DNA from: Muribaculaceae bacterium
GTDB lineage: Bacteria > Bacteroidota > Bacteroidia > Bacteroidales > Muribaculaceae
NCBI GenBank assembly: GCA_023667015.1
Contig: JAMPAX010000004.1
Location: 62,001-126,000 of the forward strand
DNA: 64,000 nucleotides
Direction of reading: 5' to 3'
Under the pieces are notes generated by a model. It worked only from the letters and a program-made list of their open reading frames with translations, was not told where the DNA came from and did not search any database. A program made the position numbers and the translations under genes. This document shows positions 1 to 8,727 of the stretch, piece by piece (the first letter of the stretch is position 1; each line of letters starts with the position of its first letter).

Positions 1-642
1 CCGGTAATCGTAAAACCCGCCAACCTCGGGTCGAGCGTTGGCATCGGCAAGGCCTCAAATCGTGAGGAACTGATTGCCAAGGTAGACAACGCAGAGAAAT
101 TCTCACAGCGACTGATTGTGGAACACTGCATAGGGAATCTTAAAGAGATCAACTGCTCAGTACTCGGAGATGCCGATGATCATCAGTCTTCGATACTTGA
201 AGAGCCGATAATGTCAGGCGACATCCTCAGCTATGAGGACAAATATATGGGAGGCACGAAGACCAACCGGGGGATGCAAGCCAGCGCCAAGCGTATACCT
301 GCAGAACTGCCGGAAGCGCAGACTGAGAAGATACGCAAGATGGCAGCAGACACCTTCCGCGTACTGTCATGCCACGGAGTCAGCCGAGTCGATGTGATGA
401 TTGACGAAGACACCCGGAAAGTATACGTCAACGAAATCAATACAATTCCCGGCTCCCTGTCGTTTTATCTTTGGGAAGCTTCCGGAATATCATTTACTGA
501 GCTGATGGATCGTCTGGTAGCTCTCGCCCTCAAGCGCAAACGCGAGCAGGAGCGCAAGACCTTCTCCTACGACCAGAATATCTTCGCTCTTGGTGGAGGA
601 GTAAAAGGCGCCAAAGGCAGCAAAGGAGGCAAGCTTCGCTAA
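1..642 (+). CDS. ddl: D-alanine--D-alanine ligase, C-terminal part (cut by window edge)
   Basis: Joins two D-alanines with ATP to make the dipeptide that ends the peptidoglycan stem; a cytoplasmic ATP-grasp enzyme. Reading frame 1 is open from the first base, giving 213 residues. Visible ATP-grasp features are the early KPANLGSSVG segment (ATP-binding lysine and loop), the EINC strand, the YEDKYMGG segment, and the metal-binding EINTIPGS motif near fragment residue 145. The N-terminal domain lies outside the window, so the start cannot be seen. The C-terminus carries a short Lys/Gly-rich tail (GGVKGAKGSKGGK), a common low-complexity extension. The next gene, ileS, follows after 88 bases. A related amino-acid ligase is possible, but the motif set fits Ddl well. 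Confidence 0.93.
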   Translation, partial: PVIVKPANLGSSVGIGKASNREELIAKVDNAEKFSQRLIVEHCIGNLKEINCSVLGDADDHQSSILEEPIMSGDILSYEDKYMGGTKTNRGMQASAKRIPAELPEAQTEKIRKMAADTFRVLSCHGVSRVDVMIDEDTRKVYVNEINTIPGSLSFYLWEASGISFTELMDRLVALALKRKREQERKTFSYDQNIFALGGGVKGAKGSKGGKLR

Positions 643-730
643 TCAACCTCACGTCAACTGTTCCCAAAACGAGAAACAGCAATAAAGAGATACAACAACA
701 CATTTTAACGACAAAAGAAAATAACTCTAA

Positions 731-3700
731 ATGAGCCACAATAAATTTCCAGAGAGCATCAAGCAGCTCAATCTATCAGAAATCAATAAAGCGATGCTCC
801 GCCAATGGGAGGAGGCTTCTCTGTTCGAACAGAGCATGAAAGAACGCGAGGGATGCCCGAGTTTTGTATTCTACGAGGGTCCCCCGTCAGCAAATGGCAT
901 GCCGGGTATCCACCACGTTATGGCACGAACTATCAAAGACGTGTTCTGCCGCTATAAGACTATGAAAGGCTTCCACGTGAAGCGCAAAGCCGGCTGGGAC
1001 ACCCATGGTTTACCAGTGGAACTCGGAGTGGAGAAAGCCTTGGGAATCACCAAAGAAGATATCGGCAAGAAAATATCCGTTGACGACTACAACGCTGCCT
1101 GCCGCCGTGAGGTCATGAAATACACCAAAGAATGGACCGACCTCACCCGCAAGATGGGCTATTGGGTAGATCTGGATAATCCGTATATCACCTACGACAA
1201 TCGCTATATCGAAAGCGTATGGTGGCTCCTGCGTCAGCTTTATGATAAGGGATTCCTATATAAAGGATACACCATTCAGCCTTATTCGCCGGCTGCCGGC
1301 ACCGGTCTGAGTACCCATGAGCTTAACCAGCCCGGGTGCTACCGCGATGTCAAAGATACCACAGCAACAGCTCTTTTTGAGGTGCTCGACCCGAAGGAAG
1401 AGATGACAGGCTGGGGACGCCCATACTTCATGGCGTGGACTACTACCCCCTGGACATTACCTTCGAACACAGCTCTCTGCGTTGGTCCGAAGTTCGACTA
1501 TGTAGCTCTGCAGACATACAATCCCTATACAGCTGAGAAAATTATCGTGGTCTTAGCAGATGTTCTGGTAAAAGCCTACTTTAAGGCTGAAGGAGAGACC
1601 GCAGATATGGAAAGTTTCTCGAAGGGAGACAAGATTGTGCCCTGGAGAAAAGTTGGTCAATGGAAAGGTTCCGACCTTGTCGGTATGCACTATCGCCAGC
1701 TTATGCCGTGGGTGAAGCCCTGCGAACCTATAGGCGTCCATGCCCATGAATATGCTAACGCATATGCTACTGCCCATCCGGAAAAGACATTTAAGGTAGG
1801 CACCGACGAATTCGTGGAAATCGCTGAAGAGGCATTCCGCGTAATCCCCGGCGACTATGTGACTACCGAGGATGGTACAGGTATCGTACATATTGCTCCG
1901 ACCTTTGGTGCAGACGATGCAAAGGTGGCTAAAGATGCCGGTATCCCCCCTCTGTTTATGATCAACAAGAAAGGGGAGACCCGCCCGATGGTAGACCTTC
2001 AAGGTAAATACTATCTGCTAAGCGAGTGTGCTCCGCAGTTTGTAGAGAAATGTGTGGACGTAGATGCTTACAAACGCCATGAGGGTGACTACGTAAAGAA
2101 CGCCTTCGACCCGAAATTCAACGAGGGAGGGAAATACGATGAGGCCGCAGCCTCCAAAGCTGAAGATCTGAACATCGTGCTCAGCATGGAGATGAAACAA
2201 GCGGGCGAAGCTTTCCGCATAGAGAAGCATGTCCACAACTATCCCCACTGCTGGCGTACGGATAAGCCGGTATTGTACTATCCTCTCGACAGCTGGTTTA
2301 TCCGCTCGAGCGCTTCTCGCGAAAAGTTCTTGGCGCTCAACGAGCAGATTAAATGGAAACCGGCTACTACCGGTAGCGGACGTTTCGGGAAATGGCTCGA
2401 AAACCTGCAAGACTGGAACCTGTCTCGCTCACGTTATTGGGGCACCCCCCTTCCAATCTGGCGCACTGAAGATGGCAAGGAGGAGATTTGCATCGGCTCC
2501 TATGAGGAACTCTGCCGGGAAGTTGACAAGTCGGTGGCTGCCGGATTTATGAAATCGAATCCCATCACCGACAAAGGATTCCGGCCCGGAGTGATGACAG
2601 CTGAGAATTATGAGAAATTTGATATTCATCGTCCGTACGTAGACGAGCTTATCCTCGTATCTCCGGAGGGTAAGCCGATGCATCGCGAGCTCGACCTTAT
2701 CGATGTGTGGTTTGATTCCGGTGCTATGCCCTACGCCCAGATTCACTACCCATTTGAGAACAAAGCGGCACTGGACTCCGGTGAGGTCTATCCTGCCGAT
2801 TTCATTGCCGAGGGAGTAGACCAGACACGTGGCTGGTTCTTCACCCTTCATGCCATCGCGGGTATGGTCTTTGACTCTGTAGCATATAAGGCTGTAATTT
2901 CCAATGGCCTTGTACTCGACAAGAATGCCAACAAGATGAGTAAGCGTCTTGGCAATGCTGTAGACCCCTTCGGCAATATCGAAAAGTTTGGGTCCGACCC
3001 GGTGCGCTGGTACATGATCTCCAACTCTCAGCCTTGGGACAATCTGAAATATGATGAAAGTGGCGTGGAGGAAGTAGGACGCAAACTCTTCTCTACTCTC
3101 TACAATACTTACAAATTCTTTGCCCTATATGCCAACGTAGATGGCTTCACCGGCAATGAGACAGAAGTTCCCCACAAGGAGCGTCCGGAAATCGACCGCT
3201 GGATTCTGTCGTTGCTCAATAGGCTCGTGGGGGATGTGACTACATCCCTCGACGACTATGAGCCGACACGTGCAGCACGCGCAATCGAGGAATTTGTAGG
3301 CGACAACCTCTCCAACTGGTACGTACGTCTCAATCGTAAGAGATTCTGGGGTGGCGAGATGAATACCGATAAGTTATCGGCATATCAGACTCTCTATACC
3401 TGTCTGCTGACAGTAGCCAAGTTGATGGCACCCTACGCGCCATTCTTCTCAGATCGTCTCTATCGCGACCTGATGGCTACTCGTGGCGAAAAAGGTTATG
3501 CTTCGGTACATTTAGACTTCTTCCCCGAGTATGACCCCGCATTGTCGGAGCCGGAGCTCGAAGAACGCAACAGACTCGCACAGATTATCACCTCCAATGT
3601 GTTGGCACTTCGTCGCAAGACTAACTTGAAGGTGCGTCAACCCCTGCAGACAGTACTCGTGCCCGTAGTAGATAATCGGATGAAAGAGGCTGTAGAAGGT

Positions 3701-4306
3701 ATCACCGAACTGCTGAAAAACGAGCTCAACGTCAAGGAAATCAAAATTGTCAGCGATGAGAACAGCGGTCTTGTGAAGCGAGTGAAAGCAGACTTCAAGA
3801 AACTCGGTCCGAAGTATGGCAAGGTCATGAAAGACCTCGGAAAGGCTATCACAGCAATGTCTCAGAAAGAGATAGCTCAGCTTGAGAAAGAAGGTAAGTT
3901 TACCTTCGAGGGAATTGCCGGGTCGCCTGTGGTGGAACTTGCAGATGTCGAGATTATCCCGGAGGATATCCCCGGATGGCTCGTAGCAAACGATGGAAAC
4001 GTCACTGTTGCTCTCGATGTCACTGTCACCCCTGAGCTCAAGAAAGAGGGTATGGCACGTGAACTCATCAATAGAATTCAGAATGTGCGCAAGAGCAACG
4101 ACTTCGATATCACAGAAAGGGTAGACGTACGTCTGCAGAAACTCCCTGAGATTGAGGAGACCTTAGCCGAATACTCCGACTATATTGCATCACAGGTACT
4201 CGCACGCAATATCGTTATTGACAAGAATCTTGATGCAGAAACATCAACGACTTTCGACATTGACGGATTGATTGTACTTGCCGATATCGCAAAAATAGAG
4301 AAATGA
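731..4306 (+). CDS. ileS: Isoleucine--tRNA ligase
   Basis: Charges tRNA-Ile with isoleucine in the cytoplasm; class I synthetase. At 1191 residues it is the long, eukaryote-like type found in Bacteroidota, not the shorter E. coli type. The HIGH signature appears as GIHH at residues 59-62 (context PPSANGMPGIHH) and KMSKR at 735-739. Between them lies the CP1 editing domain, with WTTTPWTLPSN near residue 240. The C-terminal third holds the anticodon-binding helices. The stop overlaps the lspA start (ATGA), so the two are very likely translationally coupled. Eukaryote-like IleRS enzymes are often less sensitive to mupirocin; that is family knowledge, not something the sequence proves. Confidence 0.98.
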   Translation: MSHNKFPESIKQLNLSEINKAMLRQWEEASLFEQSMKEREGCPSFVFYEGPPSANGMPGIHHVMARTIKDVFCRYKTMKGFHVKRKAGWDTHGLPVELGVEKALGITKEDIGKKISVDDYNAACRREVMKYTKEWTDLTRKMGYWVDLDNPYITYDNRYIESVWWLLRQLYDKGFLYKGYTIQPYSPAAGTGLSTHELNQPGCYRDVKDTTATALFEVLDPKEEMTGWGRPYFMAWTTTPWTLPSNTALCVGPKFDYVALQTYNPYTAEKIIVVLADVLVKAYFKAEGETADMESFSKGDKIVPWRKVGQWKGSDLVGMHYRQLMPWVKPCEPIGVHAHEYANAYATAHPEKTFKVGTDEFVEIAEEAFRVIPGDYVTTEDGTGIVHIAPTFGADDAKVAKDAGIPPLFMINKKGETRPMVDLQGKYYLLSECAPQFVEKCVDVDAYKRHEGDYVKNAFDPKFNEGGKYDEAAASKAEDLNIVLSMEMKQAGEAFRIEKHVHNYPHCWRTDKPVLYYPLDSWFIRSSASREKFLALNEQIKWKPATTGSGRFGKWLENLQDWNLSRSRYWGTPLPIWRTEDGKEEICIGSYEELCREVDKSVAAGFMKSNPITDKGFRPGVMTAENYEKFDIHRPYVDELILVSPEGKPMHRELDLIDVWFDSGAMPYAQIHYPFENKAALDSGEVYPADFIAEGVDQTRGWFFTLHAIAGMVFDSVAYKAVISNGLVLDKNANKMSKRLGNAVDPFGNIEKFGSDPVRWYMISNSQPWDNLKYDESGVEEVGRKLFSTLYNTYKFFALYANVDGFTGNETEVPHKERPEIDRWILSLLNRLVGDVTTSLDDYEPTRAARAIEEFVGDNLSNWYVRLNRKRFWGGEMNTDKLSAYQTLYTCLLTVAKLMAPYAPFFSDRLYRDLMATRGEKGYASVHLDFFPEYDPALSEPELEERNRLAQIITSNVLALRRKTNLKVRQPLQTVLVPVVDNRMKEAVEGITELLKNELNVKEIKIVSDENSGLVKRVKADFKKLGPKYGKVMKDLGKAITAMSQKEIAQLEKEGKFTFEGIAGSPVVELADVEIIPEDIPGWLVANDGNVTVALDVTVTPELKKEGMARELINRIQNVRKSNDFDITERVDVRLQKLPEIEETLAEYSDYIASQVLARNIVIDKNLDAETSTTFDIDGLIVLADIAKIEK

Positions 4307-4998
4307 CAACAAATCGAGGAGAAACTATTATAGCTAACGACCGGATACGCTCACGCGGTCTGGTCGTAGCCTTAATAGCCATAGCCGTTGTCTTGATCGA
4401 CCAGATAGTCAAAATCTGGGTGAAGACAAGTTTTTATCTGGGTGAAGACCTGCCAATTACAAACTGGTGGCATCTGAAATTCATTGAAAACAACGGGATG
4501 GCCTTCGGCATGGAGTTGAGTAGCAAATATCTGCTGACCTTCGGTAGGATCATTGCTGTCATAGCGATGATCTGGTTTGCATCAAAGATTATTCGATACT
4601 TTAGGGTACGCACAGGATTTCTCGTGGCATTGTCGTTGGTGATTGCCGGAGCCGCCGGCAATATCTTCGACTGCATATTCTATGGAGTATTATTTAATAA
4701 TCCCATGCCTCCGGAGACTGCAGTGTTCCTGCCTGAAGGAGGAGGATATGCACCACTTTTTCAAGGGCGAGTCGTAGATATGCTATATTTTCCTCTTTTT
4801 AGTTTTGTATGGCCGGAGTGGGTGCCGGGTGTTGGAGGTACTTCATATGAATTTTTCCAATACATTTTCAATGTTGCCGACTCGGCAATATGCGTAGGAG
4901 TATTCCTTATCATCCTCTTCTACTCCAAAGATACCAGCGAGGCTTTCGCGTATCTAAGCGAACTGCAAAGCCGGAAAAAAGAGAGTCGAGAAAAATGA
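4303..4998 (+). CDS. lspA: Lipoprotein signal peptidase (signal peptidase II)
   Basis: Aspartyl protease of the inner membrane that cuts lipoprotein signal peptides after the lipobox cysteine has been modified. 231 residues, longer than the roughly 160 of E. coli; the extra length is mostly the loop between the third and fourth membrane segments. Visible family motifs are NNGMAFG (63-69), GAAGNIFDC (116-124), RVVDM (156-160) and FNVADS (189-194). The two catalytic aspartates should be Asp159 and Asp193. The start overlaps the ileS stop by four bases and the stop overlaps the next start in the same way, so this is a tight three-gene operon. The downstream partner is itself a predicted lipoprotein. 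Confidence 0.97.
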   Translation: MTTNRGETIIANDRIRSRGLVVALIAIAVVLIDQIVKIWVKTSFYLGEDLPITNWWHLKFIENNGMAFGMELSSKYLLTFGRIIAVIAMIWFASKIIRYFRVRTGFLVALSLVIAGAAGNIFDCIFYGVLFNNPMPPETAVFLPEGGGYAPLFQGRVVDMLYFPLFSFVWPEWVPGVGGTSYEFFQYIFNVADSAICVGVFLIILFYSKDTSEAFAYLSELQSRKKESREK

Positions 4999-5798
4999 AA
5001 ACTCAGCTAATTAATTCTCTCATACGTAATATCGATAGTCGATTATCTGTTGCGAAATGCACGCTGGCAGGACTGACCATCAGTCTCTGCTCATGCCATT
5101 CCGTCCCCGATGGTGTACTCTCTGAGGATGAAATGACAGAATTACTTACAGAGATGACCCTCGCCGAATCCTACAGGAATGTTGAGGGAAACGTGCCCGA
5201 CAGCATCCGAAATCAATTGGGCGAAGGAATCCTTGCCAGCCATGGCTATACCTACGAACAATTAGACTCATCGCTTAACTGGTATGGGCGTCATCTCGAC
5301 AAATACTATAAAATCTACGACCGTGTAGACAGAGAGCTGTACAAACGTCAGAGGAAATTAGCTAAAAAGAGTGGCGATGTAAAGGGATCCGGAGATATCT
5401 CCGGTGAGAACCTATGGCCGTATGCCGACCATTTCTGGCTCTCTCCATTGTCTGACTCCGATGGTCTTAATTTCGACATCACCGGAGCGAGCCTTCTAAA
5501 GGGGGAAAGTCTCGAATGGAAACTTCGACTTAATAAGGAAGGGAATATAAAGATAATCTTAGGTGCTGAATATTCCGACGGTACTGTCACCTACGCCAAT
5601 ACAGGCAGCTACGGTCAGAAACGGCTTAAGTTGCAACTACTGACCGACACCTCGAAGCAAGTGAAACGGATTATCGGCATTATCCATGCCGATAAGAACT
5701 CCCTGCCCCTTTGGGCCGACAGCGTTCAGCTGACAAAATTGCCATACGATTCTGCCGGATATTATCGGCTACATACCCAACGCACCTACCGCAAATAA
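4995..5798 (+). CDS. DUF4296 lipoprotein
   Basis: Function unknown. The start chosen is the ATG at 4995, inside an ATGA overlap with the lspA stop; an in-frame upstream extension would run inside lspA. The 267-residue product has a long basic N-terminus, a hydrophobic stretch (about 22-33) and a lipobox-like LCSC with Cys34 as the likely lipidated residue. The domain that follows (about 40-140) matches the DUF4296 pattern: LSEDEMTELLTEMTLAES, a helical segment, then YGRHLDKYYKIYDRV. DUF4296 genes commonly follow lspA in Bacteroidota. The C-terminal part is beta-rich, and I recognise no enzyme motif. Membrane attachment is inferred from the lipobox only. Confidence 0.8.
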   Translation: MKTQLINSLIRNIDSRLSVAKCTLAGLTISLCSCHSVPDGVLSEDEMTELLTEMTLAESYRNVEGNVPDSIRNQLGEGILASHGYTYEQLDSSLNWYGRHLDKYYKIYDRVDRELYKRQRKLAKKSGDVKGSGDISGENLWPYADHFWLSPLSDSDGLNFDITGASLLKGESLEWKLRLNKEGNIKIILGAEYSDGTVTYANTGSYGQKRLKLQLLTDTSKQVKRIIGIIHADKNSLPLWADSVQLTKLPYDSAGYYRLHTQRTYRK

Positions 5799-5828
5799 GA
5801 CAACGTCCTTGCAGACTACTCTATGATA

Positions 5829-5896
5829 ATTATACGATGAGTATTACGGGATGGATATTGCCGGATGAGTATTAGGATGAGTATTATAGAATGATA
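5829..5896. repeat. Imperfect GATGAGTATTA direct repeats
   Basis: Three to four imperfect copies of GATGAGTATTA or GATGGATATTG lie head to tail between the DUF4296 gene and a small ORF. This is simple-sequence-like material with no known role. Confidence 0.5.
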
Positions 5897-6097
5897 ATCC
5901 TTGCACGGAAAATAATAGTAGAAGGTGAGGAACACTCCCTACAATATGTAGAGACTGAAGAGCGAGAGGGGAAGACAATCATACTCAAGATGCAACCCTT
6001 CGACCGTGAGCGGCCATTTTGTCGCTACATCACCCAAACTCTTTACGCCAAGAAAGACAAAACCAACTCTCAATTTTTGCAACTTATATATATATAA
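5891..6097 (+). CDS. Possible small hypothetical protein
   Basis: An open frame of 68 residues starting MIILARKIIVEGEEHSLQYV. The N-terminal half looks protein-like: alternating hydrophobic beta strands with charged turns (VETEEREGKTIILKMQPF). The C-terminal tail runs into a TA dinucleotide tract near 6088. I do not recognise the family. No promoter match was found directly upstream, and the start sits at the edge of a direct-repeat block. It could be a real small Bacteroidales protein, a truncated gene, or chance. Codon use is not decisive at this length. Confidence 0.3.
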   Translation: MIILARKIIVEGEEHSLQYVETEEREGKTIILKMQPFDRERPFCRYITQTLYAKKDKTNSQFLQLIYI

Positions 6098-6137
6098 AGT
6101 ACGCATACCAAGTGAAAACCGGTTCAAACACCCGGTA

Positions 6138-6180
6138 AGTTTGTTGGAAGGACGATTTGCTGTCGTCCTTCCAACAAACT
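6138..6180. repeat. Perfect 18-bp hairpin upstream of the channel gene
   Basis: Bases 6138-6155 pair perfectly with 6163-6180 around a 7-base loop. The core word GTTGGAAGGACGATTT recurs in altered form at 7260 and, inverted, near 23086-23104, so this belongs to a dispersed intergenic repeat family. It lies 44 bases before the channel start and could act in the leader mRNA or as a terminator for anything upstream. Confidence 0.7.
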
Positions 6181-6224
6181 ATTGTGGGAGGCTTGATGTT
6201 ATAGAATTAAATAACTTCAACACT

Positions 6225-6956
6225 ATGAATGTCACTCCACAACAACTTTCACGAGCCGATATTTACAAGAAAAATATCTCACGGGTATTGCATCTGTCTG
6301 TACTTATGCTAAGCATATTTTTGATTATCAGCATCTCCAAAGACACTCTTGAAAATATTGCATTCTATCATGAACCCCATTTCCTGAAAGTACAATTCTG
6401 GATTTGTATTATCTTTCTTGCAGACTTTATAATTGAATGGATGTTTGCTCCAAGAAAAGGACATTATTTCATTACACGATTATTATTCCTATTAGTCTCA
6501 ATCCCATATCTCCCGATTATCCATTATTTCGGCTGGAAATTCTCTTTTGAGATGACCTATATGATGCAATATATCCCTCTTGTCAGGGGTGGATACGCTC
6601 TGGCAATCGTTGTGGGATGGTTTACCTCCAACAAGGCTACGAGCCTCTTCTTCACTTATATAATCACACTGCTGGCATCTATCTATTTTGCCAGTTTGGC
6701 GTTCTATGTTATGGAACACCATGTCAATCATATGGTGAAGGACTACTGGGATGCGTTATGGTGGGCAGCAATGGATGTTACCACTGTAGGGTCTAATATA
6801 GAGGCAGTAACGCCAATAGGGAGAATACTATCGGTAGTATTGGCAGCATTAGGTATGATGATGTTTCCAATATTCACCGTCTACGTGACCAACATTCTCC
6901 AGACAATCAACAACTCCGGCGAAACCTCAATAGAAAACAAAACCTCCTCCTCTTAG
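6225..6956 (+). CDS. Six-TM ion channel of the voltage-gated K+ channel superfamily, non-canonical filter
   Basis: Predicted inner-membrane cation channel of 243 residues. Five hydrophobic segments (about 20-40, 55-75, 82-101, 117-133, 142-162) precede a pore loop and a last helix (about 200-226), the layout of a VIC-type channel. The pore helix DYWDALWWAAMDVTTVGS is typical, but the filter reads TTVGSNI (186-192) where potassium channels have TTVGYGD, so both the tyrosine and the aspartate are replaced. Arg121 in the fourth segment may be the remains of a voltage sensor. The start is the ATG at 6225; a longer in-frame version would read through the upstream hairpin. Function is inferred from fold pattern; ion selectivity cannot be called. 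Confidence 0.8.
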   Translation: MNVTPQQLSRADIYKKNISRVLHLSVLMLSIFLIISISKDTLENIAFYHEPHFLKVQFWICIIFLADFIIEWMFAPRKGHYFITRLLFLLVSIPYLPIIHYFGWKFSFEMTYMMQYIPLVRGGYALAIVVGWFTSNKATSLFFTYIITLLASIYFASLAFYVMEHHVNHMVKDYWDALWWAAMDVTTVGSNIEAVTPIGRILSVVLAALGMMMFPIFTVYVTNILQTINNSGETSIENKTSSS

Positions 6957-6965
6957 AGCCCAGAT

Positions 6966-7020
6966 TAAGTAAATGGCCGATTTAAATCTAAACTTTATGC
7001 GCGGTTATTTTTGAGATAGA
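6966..7020 (+). repeat. Left-end fragment of the MITE-like element
   Basis: About 55 bases match the left end of the elements at 20014 and 51744 (TAAGTA, ATTTAAAT, AACTTTATGCGCGG). The match stops after GGTTATTTTTG, and the internal hairpins and right end are missing. It lies just after the channel gene. Confidence 0.75.
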
Positions 7021-7344
7021 TGCTTTTGGTTGCTATGTAGGCGTACATGGTCACTAAAATATGTACTGCTTCTCACAGCTCTTCAGCTGTGAATTCCGGT
7101 GATGCGGTTATAGTTATCTTGGATAGTTCGCTCCATTTCACATTTGCCAGTGCGGAATCAATGAAGTCATTGATAATGAGGAGGGGGGGGGGGGAATAAG
7201 ACTGTCAATCCGCGTATTGAAAGAGTGGAGAGCGTCTTGGCGGTCTCTCCAACATAACATGTTGGAAGGGCGATTTGTAATCTCCCCCCAAGTAGCACAA
7301 GCGTCCCCCCTGTGCTACTGGGGGAATTTTTATGAGTCGGGGGC
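7021..7344. other. Gene-poor stretch with gene relic, 12-G tract and repeats
   Basis: On the minus strand, bases 7180 down to about 7076 read as a protein-like C-terminus (LLIINDFIDSALANVKWSEL, then more to a stop). It is preceded by a run of 12 cytosines (plus-strand G 7183-7194), beyond which the frame is closed. This looks like the remains of a decayed gene, or one whose frame depends on tract length. From 7260 come a GTTGGAAGGGCGATTT repeat and an AGTAGCACA/TGTGCTACT palindrome. No full gene was found. Confidence 0.45.
7284..7325. repeat. CACAGGCG-family palindrome (diverged copy)
   Basis: C-rich arm with AGTAGCACA (about 7290-7298) and TGTGCTACT with a G-rich arm (about 7311-7324) form an imperfect hairpin. 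It belongs to the same family as the perfect copy at 29042. It lies just past the phosphatase stop codon and may end transcription of that operon. Confidence 0.55.
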
Positions 7345-8727
7345 TTAATCCGGGGCGCTGATTTGCTCCGGCTTGTCTTTTTTTACTGTCGGGGCTTCTC
7401 GTAGAGGAGCCGGGGGATCCTTCGGGGGCTTGGCTTCTGATTCTGTTGTGGTTGTTCCGGTGGGCTGTTCCGGAGTTGAGGGAGTGGCCATCACTTCCGG
7501 TGCGTCTTGCTGTTGAGCCGGAGCTCTTCTCACCGATTCCTTCCGCGGGACTTCATCTTTGCTACGGTCGCCGAAGGCATCTTGTATATGGTCCTGACCA
7601 TATTCTACTCTTTCCTCAGCTTGAGGTTCGACGACCTCCTCCTCCTTCTTACCGCCAAATAGGAGATATGCAATTACTGCAATGGCAGCTGCGACTACTA
7701 CGACGACAGCATATTTAATCCACGAGATACCTCCCTGTTTGCCTCCCCGTTTGACAACAGGTGTCTCAACTGTGGGAGCACACGTTATCGATGGCGAAGG
7801 GGAAGGTTGAGGTGCAGGATTTGATTGAGGGGCATGAATCTGCCGGGGAATAGGTTCCAATTCTTCCGGCTCTATAGCTTCAGAGGAATTCATTCCTTCA
7901 GCCATCCCTTCCGCCATATCCTCCACGGCCGTGATATGCACAATGATTGCAGTGTGGTTGTCGGAATTATCCGCTGTAGTACGACGTAAGATTTCCTGCT
8001 TAGCCTGAATACCACCGGTAGTCTCAGAAAATATAAACTTTATATGACTCTCCTCAGTCTGCTCAAGCATACCATCAGAACAGAGATAAAAATAATCACC
8101 CGGAAGGATATCAGTCGTAGTATATATATCAGCCTTAGGGCGAGGAGACATCCCCGGCTGCATAGCGCGGGTGATGACATTCTTTCTGGGGAAATTTACT
8201 GCCTGCTCCGGAGTCAATTCACCGGAACGAAGAAGGTCGTTGACAAGAGAATGGTCGGGGGTCACATGCAGAATTCTTGTAGATTCAGCATCTTTACCAG
8301 GACGAATATGATAGACACGACTGTCACCGATATGTGCAACCAGAGCACCACCCGAATGAAGCTTCAGGAAAGTGAGGGTAGTACCCATATTACTCTGAGG
8401 CGTATTCTTATAAGCATCAAGAGCATCATAAGCTTTAGAAAGAGCCCGCTCAAAGTCTGAGACAGAGAAGAAAGCCTCCGGAGACTTCTGTGAAGAGAAA
8501 ATCTCCCGACTCATAGAGTCGCAGACAGCAGCACTGGCCACCTCTCCCGACTCATGACCACCCATACCGTCGCATACGATAAATAGGCGAGACTTGGAAT
8601 CCGCCCTACCGAAGGGAGGGAAGAGGGCATCCTCCTGATGAGGACTACCTTCATTGTCCTTCCTTTTGCCAAATTCAAGAATCTGTAATGCTTCGAGTTG
8701 AAATTTCATAACTTTAGGGAATTTCAA
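7345..8727 (-). CDS. PP2C-family Ser/Thr protein phosphatase with C-terminal membrane anchor
   Basis: Removes phosphate from Ser/Thr residues; Mg/Mn-dependent. 460 residues. The PP2C domain fills about 10-268, with VCDGMGGHESGE (Asp53), GTTL, HIGDSRVYH (Asp135), TPDHSL, YLCSDGM (Asp218) and DNHT (Asp256), which is the full metal-binding set. A Pro/Ser-rich linker leads to one membrane helix (about 338-357) and a long acidic, then Pro-rich C-terminal tail, so catalysis should be cytoplasmic with the tail outside. The start at 8727 overlaps the FHA gene by 14 bases; an internal ATG at 8709, four bases past the FHA stop, is an equally good start. It is the third gene of the operon, after an FHA reader and an Asp/His-rich protein. 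Confidence 0.92.
   Translation of the reverse strand: MKFPKVMKFQLEALQILEFGKRKDNEGSPHQEDALFPPFGRADSKSRLFIVCDGMGGHESGEVASAAVCDSMSREIFSSQKSPEAFFSVSDFERALSKAYDALDAYKNTPQSNMGTTLTFLKLHSGGALVAHIGDSRVYHIRPGKDAESTRILHVTPDHSLVNDLLRSGELTPEQAVNFPRKNVITRAMQPGMSPRPKADIYTTTDILPGDYFYLCSDGMLEQTEESHIKFIFSETTGGIQAKQEILRRTTADNSDNHTAIIVHITAVEDMAEGMAEGMNSSEAIEPEELEPIPRQIHAPQSNPAPQPSPSPSITCAPTVETPVVKRGGKQGGISWIKYAVVVVVAAAIAVIAYLLFGGKKEEEVVEPQAEERVEYGQDHIQDAFGDRSKDEVPRKESVRRAPAQQQDAPEVMATPSTPEQPTGTTTTESEAKPPKDPPAPLREAPTVKKDKPEQISAPD

Noticed and set aside
4890..4994. Upstream extension of the DUF4296 lipoprotein into lspA
   Set aside because: It would hide the signal peptide and lipobox. The ATGA overlap at 4995 gives a proper lipoprotein start.
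6006..6224. N-terminal extension of the channel protein upstream of 6225
   Set aside because: It would translate through the 18-bp hairpin and the TA tract and adds no channel-like sequence. The ATG at 6225 starts a normal channel N-terminus.
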